The notes below the pieces were generated by a model. It saw only the letters and a list, made by a program, of their open reading frames with translations. It was not told the DNA's origin and ran no database searches. Positions 1 to 12,699 of a stretch of 64,000 bases of DNA are shown here, piece after piece. The stretch lies in assembly GCF_943734655.1 (NCBI RefSeq), contig NC_071355.1, forward strand, positions 28,148,464 through 28,212,463. Direction: 5' to 3'. The DNA comes from Sabethes cyaneus (Eukaryota; Arthropoda; Insecta; Diptera; Culicidae). Each line of letters begins with the position of its first letter. Within the stretch, counting starts at the first letter, position 1. A program made the translations under genes and the position numbers.

Positions 1-150
1 TACGGATCCTCCACACATTCTCGCCTTTGCGAGAGATCTCCTGCAGTGCCACGATACCAAGCTTTCGGGGTTCTAACTGATCGAAATTTAGCGATCCGCC
101 GTTTCAGGTACCAAGTTTCTATTCCATGTCCTTTTTTTCGTCGCCATTTA
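1..150. other. Intergenic DNA, nothing recognised
   Basis: I see no coding potential, RNA gene or repeat boundary here. The stretch ends at the TA dinucleotide that flanks the foldback element starting at 151. Confidence 0.5.
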
Positions 151-390
151 GTGTTCGACATCGGAACGAAAATTAAAGTCCGGGTTCCGGTCCGGTCCGG
201 GGTCCGGTCCAGTTAAAAGTCGGCACGAATTTTGTTATTCCAACTATAAAGACTAATAATCCGGTCCGATTTGGCTCTGTTCAGGTTCCGGAACCGGAAC
301 AGAGCAAAACCGGATCGGAATAAAGTCAGAATAACAAAGTTCGTGCAGATTTTTAACCCGGACTTCAATTTTCGTTCCGATGTCGAACAC
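151..390. mobile_element. TA-flanked foldback MITE
   Basis: The two ends are inverted copies starting GTGTTCGACATCGGAACG and continuing through AAAATT and AAGTCCGGGTT with few mismatches. The centre is the palindrome GGTTCCGGAACC. A TA dinucleotide flanks both sides (149-150 and 391-392), as expected for Tc1/mariner-related MITEs. Relative to the right arm, the left arm has small extra segments: a run of CCGGT-type repeats near 186-209 and an AT-rich piece near 243-260. There is no coding capacity. Confidence 0.6.
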
Positions 391-392
391 TA

Positions 393-1099
393 TCACCATT
401 GTCCATGCCGAATTGATGTTCTGCTCTAAGATTGCTCGTATTCCGGCTGGTACGACGTGGAGATAGGGATATTTTAATATCTTTTAAAATATATGTAATA
501 ATTTCTCCTTTTGAGGAATTATTTCCCTCCTTTCAGAATATTATCCAAATATTTGAACAAGTGCCAGTCCTCCTGCCGTGAGTTGTTATTGGATTGGAAG
601 TGATTATCGATCTACTTGCATACCATTTCAAGACTCCCCTTAACTGTTTATGTTCCTAACTAATTGTGATAATCAATCGAAACGAGCCGTAATGGCCATC
701 AGATGTAGTATGTAGATGTAGCACACAACGACGGAAGAGGCAAATAAAATATTTACCATTTGCTGGCTGTCTTCTCTGAAACCGCACCTGATCGCAAACG
801 TCGTAGGGGAAACGGGGCACAGGTGATTGTTTGTTTCATAACTTTTTCTTTCAGTTTCAGGAATTAATTCAGAATACGCGAAGTTGACGTGAAGTCGTTC
901 TACGGATGTTTCGAAATGTAAAATAATATTTAGTAGCGCCAAACTTCAAACGGTCATAATTCCGGAGATGTAAACAAAAAGAAAGTAAGAAGATTTGAGC
1001 AAAACGGGAAATTTTTTAAACAAAGTAAGGTACTCTTTCCATTGATTGAGGGTTGTTCCAATTGGCACCAGACTTGAAATTATTACTTTTTGTGCTAAC
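393..1099. other. Intergenic DNA, nothing recognised
   Basis: Short open frames occur on both strands, but none has recognisable domains, splice context or codon bias. AT-rich, presumably non-coding. Confidence 0.4.
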
Positions 1100-1660
1100 G
1101 TCGTTAGGGTCAATAGGATCGCAGCAACTGGCCCTGCAATTGTCCTGTACTCTAACAGCTGGCTGCGAAGTCTGTCGCAGGGATGGAAAATCAGTGATTT
1201 TGATAAAATCTGTAAGTTATCGCCACACGCACAGATCACGATCCGTACAGATCATGACAAACAGTGAATCTTTAGTGTTGATCACAAGATTGTGTTCTCT
1301 AAACAGTCCCAGCAGTCGATCAGAGTGTTACTTCTTACCTAGCTGCGAGAAAAAAGGTCACACATGTTGTTTGTATTGTGATTCATACGATGCACACAAC
1401 CAATCGTCTGTATCTGTTATATTTTTCAACGCAATCATGCAATGAACATAATCTAACATGAGGTTTGTCATAATCTGTACGGATCGAGACAAAGTGTTTG
1501 TCGCTTACAAGTAGTGATGTCAATGGATCTGAATCTGATCGGTTCTATGATCTTCATCGCTAGAAGTGATTTTTTTCCATCCCTGGTCTGTCGTATAAAA
1601 ACAGAAGGTCAAGTTTCTATAACGAAATGTAGCACCTAGACTTTGCTTTGCTTTTGCTTT
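1100..1660 (+). repeat. SINE copy, split by a hAT MITE
   Basis: The block GTCAATAGGATCGCAGCA, then ACTGGCCCTGCAATTGTCC, matches the body of the SINE at 49.75-49.96 kb. The SINE resumes after the insertion with GTCGTATAAAAACAGAAGG and ends in AGCACCTAGACTTTGCTTTGC. The tRNA-like head seen at 49.75 kb is missing here, so this copy is 5'-truncated. The middle, 1178-1585, is a later insertion. Confidence 0.6.
1178..1585. mobile_element. hAT-type MITE inserted in a SINE
   Basis: The element starts CAGGGATGGAAAA and ends TTTTCCATCCCTG, perfect inverted ends of hAT type. It is flanked by an exact 8-bp duplication GTCTGTCG (1170-1177 and 1586-1593), the TSD length of hAT transposons. Removing the element restores the SINE seen elsewhere in the window. 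It has no transposase and is non-autonomous. Its interior contains several diverged GATC/ACAGATCA motifs. Confidence 0.8.
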
Positions 1661-1775
1661 TTACTAATGTTATGTCCACTTAAAATGACAAAGAAAAGAA
1701 TAGTCCGGCGCAAACTGATTTATTTCATACAAAACTTAACTGCGACAGACATATAGTTACATATAATTTATTCTA

Positions 1776-4715
1776 GACGGAACGACTATCGGAGGAGCGG
1801 AAAGACACTGGATTGTGAGAACTACCGAGCAATGACTATCCTGAATGCCGTCTACAAAGTGCTGTCCCAGATCATCTACCATCGACTGTCGTCAATAGCC
1901 AATAGATTTGTGAAAAGTTACCAGGCCGGCTTCACGAAGGGTCGATCTACAACGGACCAAATCTTTACCCTGCGGCAAATCCTCCAGAACTGCCGCGAAT
2001 TCCGAGTCCCCACGCACCTATTCATCGATTTCAAAGCCGCATATGACAGCGTAAACCGACAAGAGCTAAGGCAAATTTTGGACGAAAACGGATTTCAGGG
2101 TAAGCTTACTTGACTTATTATGGCTCCGATAGATGGGATCCAGTGCTGTGTGAGAATCTCGGGTGGACTGTCGAACCCATTCGAATCTCGCAGGGGACTT
2201 CGACAAGGAGATGGTCTTTCCTGCCTGCTATTCAACATTGCGCTTAAAGGTGTTATAAGACGAGTGGCGATCGAAATGCGGGGCACGGTTTTCAATAAAT
2301 CCAGTCAATTTATCTACTTTGCTGACGACGTGAATATTGTCGGCAAAACATTTGAGACGGTGGAAGATCAGTACACCAGACTAAAACGCGAAGCAGAGAA
2401 GATTGAAATGAAGGTAAATACGTCTAAAACGAAGTATATGGATATGCTGACGGGCGGCCCGCTTGGACAGTACCATGGTAATCGACGGAGATGAGTTCGA
2501 GATAGTCGACGAGTTCGTATACCTTGGCTCACTGGCAACAGAGGACAACAATACCAGCCGTGAGAAAGGCGTATTATCAGCGGAAGTCAGGCCTACTACG
2601 GACTCCACAAACACTTGCGGTCCACAGTGGTCCAAACAGCGAAATACGTGATCGTTTGATATAGCGCCGAAACGTGAAGTTTTTCGCATATAGTGTCTTT
2701 AGGAACATTTCTTGGTATAACAAGCCCCTTCTTGTGAGAGAAATCTTTGGGTGATTAATTCCCTTAAAAGTAAGATAAGAAATTTATTTTCTCGTACATT
2801 GGAGATACAGGATTGGTACTTTCGGCAAAGTTGTAGTAAATATCAATGCAAACAACTTTGTCAAAGACACTATACTTGTATCTCTTCATGGAAATTATTT
2901 ATGAAGCGTTATTCGTGGACAAACCCTTCAAAACAGTTTTTAAACCCTAACTTTTTCTGATCAGCTTTTACGTGTTCATAGTGTTCTAGAAAGTTGTTTA
3001 TCTTGCTAAAATCAACGTTTCTGTAGAACATTATTATACGCGATTCTCTGCAGTTTCGGAGATTTTGAGCATTTTTGATGAAAAATAGTACTACTTTGAG
3101 CTTAAATATTTCCCAAGGTGGCAGATGGTGGCAAATCAAACAACTTCTACTTAAAAGTACAACAAAAAACCTTTAAAAGCAAGTATCAATTGTCTGTATC
3201 TGTTTGTATCCTCAAAAGTTATAGTTGTTTTAAAAATCCATCTCAGTCATGTTTATAGAACTATTAAAATGTACTTCGGATGCAATAAATGCCATTTTGT
3301 TTACATTGACAATCTCTTTCTAACAAGTTGAGTTATCAGAAAATTTTTCGCCTATTTTCGAGTCGAAAATGAATGTAGACTCAAAATTATTTGACGAAAT
3401 TAATAAGAGAGAAGCTTCCAAATGACTAACTTAAGTCTATTTTGTTCTATACCTTGGATTGGTGTCTTTTCAAAAGATTACACTCATAATGGACTGGTAC
3501 TGAATGGCCGAAATACAAATGGTCGAAACACGAATGGCCGAAATCCAAAAGGCCTAATTTCAGCAACAGTCACAGAAGGCCGAATTTTCTCGGAATGACT
3601 AAATAACTATTTAATTAGAAAACACGAATTGACAAGCAGTTAACAATTAACTTTACTCAAACCAAAAATAAAATAAGCAACACATCTTGTAGTTATACTT
3701 TTAAGTGCGAGTTGTGTGATCTGCCACCATTTGCCAACTTGGGAAATATTTAAGCTCAAAGAAATACTATTTTTCATAAAAAAAGCTCAAAATCTCCGAA
3801 ACATCCGAAAATCACGTATAATAATGTTCTACAGAAACGTTGATTTTAGCAAGATAAACAACTTTCTAGAACACTATGAACACCTAAAAGTTGACCAGAA
3901 TAAGTCAGGGTTTAAAAACTGTTTTGAAGGGTTTGTCCTCAAATAACGCTTCATAGATAATTTCCATTAAGAGATAAAAGTATGGTGTCTTTGACAAAAT
4001 TGTTCGCATTGATATTTACTACAACTTTGCCGAAAGTACCAAACCTGTATCTCGAATATACGAGTATCTCACTTTTAAGCGAATTAATCACCCAAAGATT
4101 TCTTTCACAAGAAGGGGCTTATTATACCAAGAAATGTTCCTAAAGGTACTATATGCGAAAAACTTCACGTTTCGGCGCTATAACAAACGATCACGTATTT
4201 CGCTGATTGGACCACTGTGCGGTCGAATAATCTGTGCCCCCGTACAAAGTGCACACTATACAAAACGCTAATTAGACCGGTTGTCCTCTACGGGCATGAA
4301 ACGTGGACACTGCTAGAAGAGGACCTACGAGCACTCGGAGTTTTTGCACGGCGGGCGCTAAGAACCGCGCTTTGACGGAGTGTAAGAGAACGGTGTATGG
4401 AAGCGAAGAATGAACCACGAGCTCGCGCGACTCTTCGGCGAACCAGGTATTCAGAAAGCGGTTGAAGCTGGACGGATACGTTAGGCGGGACATGTTGCTA
4501 GAATGCCGGACAACTATCCTGCAAAAATGGTTTTCGTATCGGATCCGGTAGGAAAAAGACGGCACAGCGAGCGAGGAGGCAAGACCAGGTGGAGCGAGAT
4601 CTGGCGAGCACTGGGTGCCCGCGGAACTGGAGATCAGTTGCCATGGACCGAAACAGATGGAGAAATTATACTGCGCAGGCCTTGTCGTAAGACATTAGGC
4701 CAATTAAGTAAGTTA
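1776..4715 (+). mobile_element. RTE-like LINE fragment (family A), split
   Basis: This is a 5'-truncated non-LTR retrotransposon. Before the insertion it encodes reverse-transcriptase blocks: NYRAMTILNAVYKVLSQI, QAGFTKGRSTTDQIFTLRQ, FIDFKAAYDSV and the catalytic box FADDVNIVGKTFE, followed by KVNTSKTKYM. After the insertion (from 4220) come the C-terminal motifs LYKTLIRPVVLYGHETWTL-like and GHVARMPDNYPAKMVF-like, ending in AAGTAAGTTAGG near 4715. Stops and frameshifts interrupt it (for example TGA at 2113), so it is dead. The same family recurs at 28.05-28.71 and 43.9-45.9 kb. The clade (RTE-like) is judged from motif style only. Confidence 0.8.
2623..4219. mobile_element. Transib-like foldback transposon (non-autonomous)
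   Basis: This 1597-bp insertion sits in LINE family A. Its ends are CACAGTGGTCCAA and TTGGACCACTGTG, flanked by the 5-bp direct repeat CGGTC (2618-2622 and 4220-4224). Transib transposons make 5-bp GC-rich TSDs, and their ends resemble the V(D)J heptamer CACAGTG, which is matched exactly here. The arms (about 2623-3161 and 3690-4219) are inverted copies of over 500 bp, with similar 76-aa open frames in each (2909-3139 minus, 3716-3946 plus) that are arm shadows rather than genes. The loop holds about 16-18-bp repeats of the GAATGGCCGAAA type (3500-3590). No transposase is seen. Confidence 0.7.
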
Positions 4716-7700
4716 GGTGTTTTTGAGACACGGCTTAAAATTCCCTTACGGGATATGGCAATGTACAACATAACCTTCGATTTGAAACTGTGCTTAAACT
4801 TGTAAGTCAACTTTAGAGAAGTAGTGAAGTCATCTTGTAAAATTTGTCATCCAAAACAAAACACTTTTTTGAATCATCCAGCGGCATCGGGATTTCACAA
4901 TTTCGATGTATACTTTTTCCCCGATCTCCGTTCGCTTGAAAAAAAAAAGTTCAATGCGCGCGCAGTTCTTCCTGTTTCGATGGCACTCTGAACACGACTG
5001 AACATGGACCTCCGTTAAATGAACAACTTCCCCAAATCGGGTTCAAGTCTGATTATATGGGATTCGGACACTTCGAGTGAAATGAGCTTCCTCATTTTCA
5101 ACTGGAAAAGTCTTGGCTATTTTTCTACCATTTCCGTCGGGGCACAGTCTAGGGGTCAGGGATCTGTAATTAAACAAAGGGCCGTACTTGAAACGCTGTG
5201 GTTATCATTACGGTGAATATTGCTTGTCATCGTGAGAAGATCAACGATAAATAGCGAAGAAGCATGATTTCAACGAGACAACGCAACATGCCAAACCGTG
5301 CATGGAACAATTAATTTATTAAAGGAACAACTAGGCAATGAATAATATTTTTACGTCCGCTAAATCTATGATTCATGCTGACAAAATAACGAATTTCGTT
5401 CGCAGTAAATTAAGTGTTACTTTTACTAGAGAAAATACCAAAATTCAAATGCCCAACGACTTCGAAGCAGATCCCGCAGCGTTCAGAACGATTAAAGAGA
5501 ATGACCACTCAAGATGGAGGCGGAGGCGGAGGTGGAGGCGACTTATGAGTTCGGTCTATAATCGGCACTTCGGACTGTGCCATAAAAGATATATTTTTAT
5601 TTGGTTAACATTTTTATCTTTGAAATTTCTGTAAAAACTCATGTCAACATCTTTTCAAAATTGATATTTTTGAAACACAACAAGTTGTCCAGTGTGGTCA
5701 GTTTCCCCTACGATTTGCATATTTTTACCGGCACATCTATTGGTGCGTGCGCATTTACAGTGATTAGATGAGTCGTTTGGACACTTATTACCGCACTGCT
5801 AATTATCGTACGCTTGTTTAATGGCTATTCATTAAAGTTTATTACGATTGTCGCCAAAGCGCATGATTGTTCAACCGATTAATTAGGGATGTCATCGATT
5901 GCTATAAGTCCGGCTTTTGCTATTTGGGACTTTTGCATTACGTTTACATTCTAAACGATTCATTTATCACCGTACTTTCTATTTTTGATATCACAGCGTG
6001 AAATCGCATAAGAAAGGAAAGAAAAATAAAATAAAACGTGCCGCTCAAATGCGATGCGAAATATCTGTTCCTATGGGAAAAAGGTAAACTCTTGTAGGTT
6101 GGAACGATCACTGCATCTGACTGAATCATCCAATTAACACTATGTCAAACTATTTGTTTAAACAATCGTTCCACTGCAAGCTATTTCAAATTTTTATATT
6201 CTGCATCCTCAACAGATTCACAGCAATGATAAATCGTGACAGACTATGGATAAGTAAAAAATGTCACATTCTCTTTTCCTTCCAACTGACGTAAACTGCT
6301 GGAGCAGTTCGAATTTCAAGCGGACAATTTTAGATTGCAGTTGCTACCCATCTCTTTGCGTTTCCCAGCTACGGTCACCTTTTGTTACGAGTCGAGCCTA
6401 AAATTTGACCGCTTAACCTAGACTGCAACTGAATCTTCACCTGCATTCGTATCGTTGTGAGGAACAAACGGTTTAATTTTCGGATGAGGTAGGAAATGTT
6501 TCAAAAATTGTTTTAACACATTTGTAAGACTTTTTTAACGTGCTAAGATAACCGTACGGTCACACTACCAGGTGCGTTAAAATAGCAGTTTCAACTAGTT
6601 ATACACCCATCGGTTTTCCTAAAAAAGCCTTTCCAATTTCGATTGATCTTCTCTAGACATTCCCATTTGAAACTCACGCTTGCGACACTTCATCGCTCAT
6701 TTGTAGGAACATCTTTTACGATTCGCGCTTGGTCGAGGATGGATGCTGAAAAGACCTTGTCGTACCTTCATGCATAGGCTGCAAACCTCATACACATGGA
6801 GGTATGCGGTTGCGCATAGACTGGTTCGGTCGTACCTCGATCGTCGTAGATCAGCGTGCCGTGTTTTGTTGGCAGACGTAAACATATTAACGCGTGCATC
6901 ATTTGTGGTTTTGCGGTTTCGGCTCAAGTTTTTTTTATGTTTCAATTCGATACTGGTTGGATTAAATTAAGTATGCTACTTTTTTCGAAAGTAGTGGGAT
7001 TATTCTTCGAACTGCGCTGCCCTATGTCTATGAATGTGTGTACCATAATAATAAGATATTCAAGTGAAGTGCGGCAGCGGCATTGATGAGGTGACCTGCT
7101 AGTTACGGTCTGCTCGTGGAAAGGTAAATTGTAATGAGAAAAATAACCACGTGACCTGGTCGTCCTAAGATTCGTGAGCTGAACACGAAATAATACGAAC
7201 AGAGTGAACGGGCTAGGGAGGGTTGTTATGAAATCTACTTACTTTTTGAATTATTTGAAATGACCATTGCTCAGGTTTAATGGTACTTTTAAACTGCTCG
7301 AATGAATAACTGAAAGGCTGTGCTTCACCCCATACTACTCAGAAAAAAAGAATCAACAGGAAGCAATCGTGCGTTGCCTTGCCATCACTGTAATTATGCT
7401 GTCGAATGACTGCTGAAATATTTAATTTGATTTTCGAATAAAATCGATCGCTTCTCGTGCACTTGTTTTCCTTGAACCATCCTTCGTTGGACATGAATAT
7501 ATGTAGGTATAATTATTTTTGAATGAGTTTTCGCGTGATGACCTTTTCTCCTTTGAGACCATTCTATACTGCAGGCAGCAGGCTGCGTATGTAAAATTTC
7601 AGTAAGAAGATCGATCGCGTTGGTTACTTGCGAAGGCCATCCGGGTGCATTGCTACCGAAAACAAGTCTGTAAAGTTAAAAACTGCTCAATTAGCGTCAA

Positions 7701-8575
7701 CCAGTTAAATGTCAGGCACTGATATTTATAAACTTACACATGTAAGATTTTTAAATTGAGGAAAATGAGGTTAAATATTTTTGTTTACTATTTTTTAATA
7801 ATTTGTTTTTCATTATCTGTCATCTTAAACAAAAATATTGAATCTCTCTATCTTTATTTTTCATAAGACGTATGACGAATCGTCACATGAACCTAGAGCC
7901 ATCGAATCGACATTAGCTGGGTGCAGTTAAAAACACCTGACGAAACGTTCTGATGGGCTTCGTTCGTGTGTTCGACAGGCAGGTATATGGCCTATTGTTC
8001 GCATACCAATTTGCCGGATGAATACAGCCTATTACCGAGTACGCATTGCTGCTGCTGCTGCTGGCAAAACATGAATATATACATACCACTTGCGAATCTC
8101 TTCAGTGATCGACCACTCGAGTGAGGTCCCCGTCACTGCTCGGATCGCTCAGTTGACCTGGCTGCTGCCACTAAGAGAGGGCGACTAAATGTTGACTTAC
8201 TTGACGATGATCATCGTGGTCAAGGCTGAGTGAAACCGTACAATCGAACGGTAATTCCATCTGGTAATGGCCGACAATAATTATTATTAGGATTTTATGG
8301 TCGAATTGCCTTTGGTGGCACATTATGAATTATTGTTCGCACAATACTAAAAAAATAATTAATAAACACATCCCATTCATATCCAAGGGATGAATTACAG
8401 ATGACCATCTAGGCAGCTTTATTGATATCTAATTGGTGCGCGAATTGGCGAATCGATCCGATGGCCTTCTCTCTACGATTTAACTAAGAGCTTACGCAAT
8501 TACTTATTTTAATCAAATAGATTTTTGAAACAAATCTGTTTTTCCCTCGTTGGATCACAGTTTATTTGAAAACTA
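4716..8575. other. Long intergenic stretch, nothing recognised
   Basis: About 3.9 kb of AT-rich DNA with only short open frames lacking domain content. There is a small GGAGGC-type purine repeat at 5515-5540 and a GCT run at 8049-8063. I could not find splice-consistent exons. An exon of a distant gene or an enhancer cannot be excluded. Confidence 0.4.
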
Positions 8576-10329
8576 GCTGACCCGACAAACTTCGTATTGC
8601 CACAAATTAACCTGTGTTGTACATAAATCATGAATCTCGGATGATCTTTGTCACAATCTCGAGTTTTGCAAGCCCCCCAGTGGGCGGCGCTTCCGACGGC
8701 GGGTCACCGGCAACACTCGCGACCGTCTCGTCCTGAATGTCTAGTGTTACTATAGATAGTTTTTGTGGTCTTGTATTGACTAATGTTTTATGGAAGAGTC
8801 TCGAATTTCTCGAGTTTGATTAGTTTTTGAGTTTCGCAAAAATTTCTGTTTTATTTGTATGAGAGTCCATATCCCCCTACCACAGGGGTGAGAGGTCTCT
8901 AACTATCGTAAAATAAATTCAAGACTCCAAAATCTCCCACATGCCAAATTTGGTTCCATTTGCTTGATTAGTTCTCAAGTTATAAGGAAATTTGAATTTC
9001 ATTTGTATGGGAGCTCCCCTCTTAAAAGGGGAAGGGGTCGTAATTCACCATAGAAAAAAATTCTGCCATCTAAAACTCCCACATGCCAAATTTGGTTCCA
9101 TTTGATTGATTAGTTCTCGAGATAAGAGGAAATTTGCATTTCATTTGTATGGAAGCCCACCCTCTTAAAGGGGAGATGGGCCATAACTCGCTTTCTAAAG
9201 AAGAGAGGGGTCTCAATTCACCATAGAAAAAAATCTTGCATCCAAAACCACTTACATGTCAAATTTGGTTCCATTTGCTTGATTAGTTCTAGAGTTATGA
9301 GGAAATTTGTATTTCGTTTGTATGAGAGCCCCCCTCTTAAGAAGGTAAGGGGTCCTAATTTATCATAGAAAAATGGTTGCCTCCAAAAACACCCACATGC
9401 CAAATATGGTTCCATTTGCTTGATTAGTTCTCGAATTATGAGGAAATTTGTATTTTATTTGTGTAGAAGCACCCCCTCTTAAAGTTGGGAGGGGTCCTAA
9501 TTCACCATAGAAAATATTCTTGCCTCCAGAAACCTCCACATGCCAAATTTGGTTCTATTTGCTTGATTAGTTCTCGAGTTATGAGGAAATTTGAATTTCA
9601 TTTGTATAGGAGCCTCCCCTCTTAAAGTTGGGAGGGGTTCTAATTCACTATATAAAATATTCTTGCCCTCGAAAACTTTCACATGCCAAATTTGGTTTCA
9701 TTTGCTTGATTAGCTCTCGAGTTATGAGGAAATTTGTATTTCATTTGTATAGGAGCCCCCCTTCCTAAAGTGAGGAGGGGTCCCAGTTCACCATAGAAAA
9801 AATTTTTGTCTCCAAAAACACCCACGTGCCAAATTTGGTTCCATTTGCTTGATTAGTTCTCGAGTTATGAGGAAATTTGTATTTCGTTTGTATAGGAGCC
9901 CCCCCTCTTAAAGTTGGGAGGGGTTCTAATTCACTATATAAAATATTCTTGCCCTCGAAAACTTTCACATGCCAAATTTGGTTCCATTTGCTTGATTAGT
10001 TCTCGAGTTATGAGGAAATTTGTATGGAAGCCCCCCCTTTTAAAGAGGAGAGGAGTTTTAATTCCCCTTATGAAGAGGGGAGGGGTCTCAATTTACCATA
10101 GAATAAATTCTTGTCACCGAAAACACCCACATGCCAAATTTTGTTCTATTTGCTTGATTAGTTGTCGAGTTATGCAGAAATTTGTGTTTCATTTGTATGG
10201 GAGCCCCCCTCTTAGTTGGGGGAGGCGTTTCTAACCATCACTAAAACCTTTCCTGGCCCCAAAAAACCTCTACATGCATATTTTAATGCCGATTGGTTCA
10301 GTAGTTTTCGATTCTATAAGGAACATACG

Positions 10330-10363
<34 letters not shown>

Positions 10364-10390
10364 AATCCTTCTTTATAGGTATAGATAATT
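8576..10390. repeat. Dispersed repeat with internal 142-bp tandem array
   Basis: The block opens with CTAGCTGACCCGACAAACTT and closes with a (GACA)n run at 10331-10361 followed by TTTATAGGTATAGATAA; both are features of a widespread arthropod interspersed repeat whose class I cannot assign. Between them are about nine units containing CATGCCAAATTTGGTTCC and CTTGATTAGTTCTCGAG. Unit starts near 8939, 9081, 9254, 9395, 9539, 9681, 9824, 9967 and 10129 give a mostly 141-144-bp period. Units near 9600-9680 and 9890-9970 are almost identical, which suggests a two-unit higher-order duplication. The open frames inside it are repeat shadows. Confidence 0.75.
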
Positions 10391-11429
10391 ATGGACAAGT
10401 AAAAAGTCTAGTTTAAAAATTGTTAATTTTTAACCTTTCAGTGATAATAATTTAATGAAAGCATTTTTTTAACGATAGAAGAAAGTACCGAAACAAAGAG
10501 TCGATAGGATCTACCAGATTAAGATCAGGCGTGAAGGGGTAAAAGCGGAAAATTACGGTAAGGGAGGTCATTTGAAGCAACGCTTCGGAAGTTGTGTGTC
10601 GCAATCTTTTAGCCATGCTGGGGAAACCAATCGGAGTAATCGGAGCATTAGAGCCGGATTCGAACCCACTCCTCCTCCCCGGTCATATGGCTCACTGGTA
10701 GTAATGATGCTTTGAATCACAGAGCATTTTTTGTTGCTCCTGAAATTTGGCCGACAAGCACGATTTTTTTAACATTTACCTACTTTGAAAATTCAAATAA
10801 TCAATGACAGCACGTATTCAGTCGTTAGTTTTTCAGTCGTAGGTATCTAAAAATAATTGAGAACCAAAAATATTCCTATCGTAAAATTATTAATTAAAAA
10901 TCAGTGAACAACATCGTTTCGTTTTCGGATGCCTTCTTCCGAAAATTTCGATGGATTTTCTTTAAAAAATTCGATCTCGCGTAAAACTATCAAAAGATGT
11001 AAACAAAGTGAATGGGAATATTTTAACTCGTGCTGAAATTCTATGAATTATTCTATCAATTTTATTAATTGCCGATAGAAAGTAGTCTTGAAAAAAATAA
11101 CTTGTTTCATTTAGTCATTCTTGGCGCAACAAGAAGCGCTCCGTAGTTATCGCCGGAATCTCCGTGAGACATTCGATTTTATGAAACGTTTTGGTGCTTC
11201 TCTCTCTTTCGGTCGTTCTTTCCAAATTTCTTGCTAGTTTATTTATTTAAACGTAAATGTCACAGTTTTTACGCTACATGATGATTCTCGCTTGCTTGAC
11301 AATCAATAATTCACCTTCCTAAAGTTACAAAATTCCTTTCTTATATTTCTTTTTATCGGCGAGTAATAAAATCCTGCAGATAATGCAGTCATCTTTTTAA
11401 TTTAAACATTGTGGCATACCACGAAACCA
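10391..11429. other. Intergenic DNA, nothing recognised
   Basis: AT-rich, without supported genes or clear repeat boundaries. Confidence 0.4.
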
Positions 11430-11457
11430 CCCAGTTAGCTTTGAGGTACGATGCTCG
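11430..11457 (+). repeat. SINE 5' head fragment
   Basis: The segment AGTTAGCTTTGAGGTACGAT resembles the tRNA-like start of the SINE at about 45927 (AGTTAGCTTCGAGGTACGAT). It breaks off directly into the microsatellite, so the microsatellite may have expanded within or replaced a SINE. Confidence 0.4.
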
Positions 11458-11719
<262 letters not shown>

Positions 11720-12695
11720 AAGTCTTGTTGAACAGGAAGCACGGAAAACTGAACTTCTTTTTAACGTAATTTCTCTCGAGATACGGTTGCTTCAGACAGC
11801 ATTCACACCGACGCGGATATGCAAGGTCGCAAGGTCTAGTAAAAATAATTTTACTAGAAATTGTGAATATATTTATTTGGTTAAAACAATCATTTTCGAA
11901 AATTATGTAATTTCGATGGAGCGTTGATTTCATCCACTCATCATAACAGCATGTACGATAAAATTTAATGCGCATATGCTGTAAATCAACGGAGATTGCA
12001 GAAAATTTATTAAATTTATTAATAATTCTATAGGATATTTTATCATGATCGTTACATTGCCTTTACCACAAAAAAACGGAAAGTTTTATTTGCGCTCAGT
12101 GCGTAAATCGCCATAGGACCACTCCCCGATTGAAATCCTGCACACACACTGCGGTGCATAACGCAAATCACCGAGGAAAGAACGTCGAAAACGTGTCATG
12201 TTGGCACCATTTGAAGTAAAAACCCACAACGTGTTCGGACGTGAAAAACAAAAGGAAGGAACTGAAAAAATGCGGATATCCATAACTTGCCCGAGCGATC
12301 TCGCTCGTTCGACCCATCTTTCGTGCGAAGCATCGGATTGTGCAAATTGGCTACATCGGTCGGTCGTCTACGTCGAACGGTTGAGTAAACCTCGCGGTGT
12401 AATCTAAGTGCGAAAGAGTGCCGTTTGTGCGTGCAAAGCTATTCAGCTTTCTTTGTCACTTGGCTTCCAACGCGCATTATTACCATTCAAAGTTCTCATT
12501 CCGATGAGTTAGTGTACCAGCTAATAACTAGGAAGATGAATTACCTGCTCGCCCAAGTAAAGGTGTATCTCTATACGTTGTGATCGAAAAGAAAAAAGGA
12601 GCCAATGTCAAAAGTTGTCGAAGGGGGGGGGGGGAGACGAGGGGTTGAAAATCGATGACGGTTGAATCGGATGAAAATCGTTCGACGATTAGGCC
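11720..12695. other. Intergenic DNA, nothing recognised
   Basis: No supported gene. A run of G residues occurs near 12625-12634. Confidence 0.4.
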
Positions 12696-12699
12696 TTAA

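Noticed and set aside
2909..3946. Two near-identical 76-aa frames on opposite strands
   Set aside because: They are the two arms of the Transib-like inverted repeat, not a duplicated gene.
9218..10234. Several similar 60-100-aa frames
   Set aside because: They follow the 142-bp tandem repeat and have no independent support.
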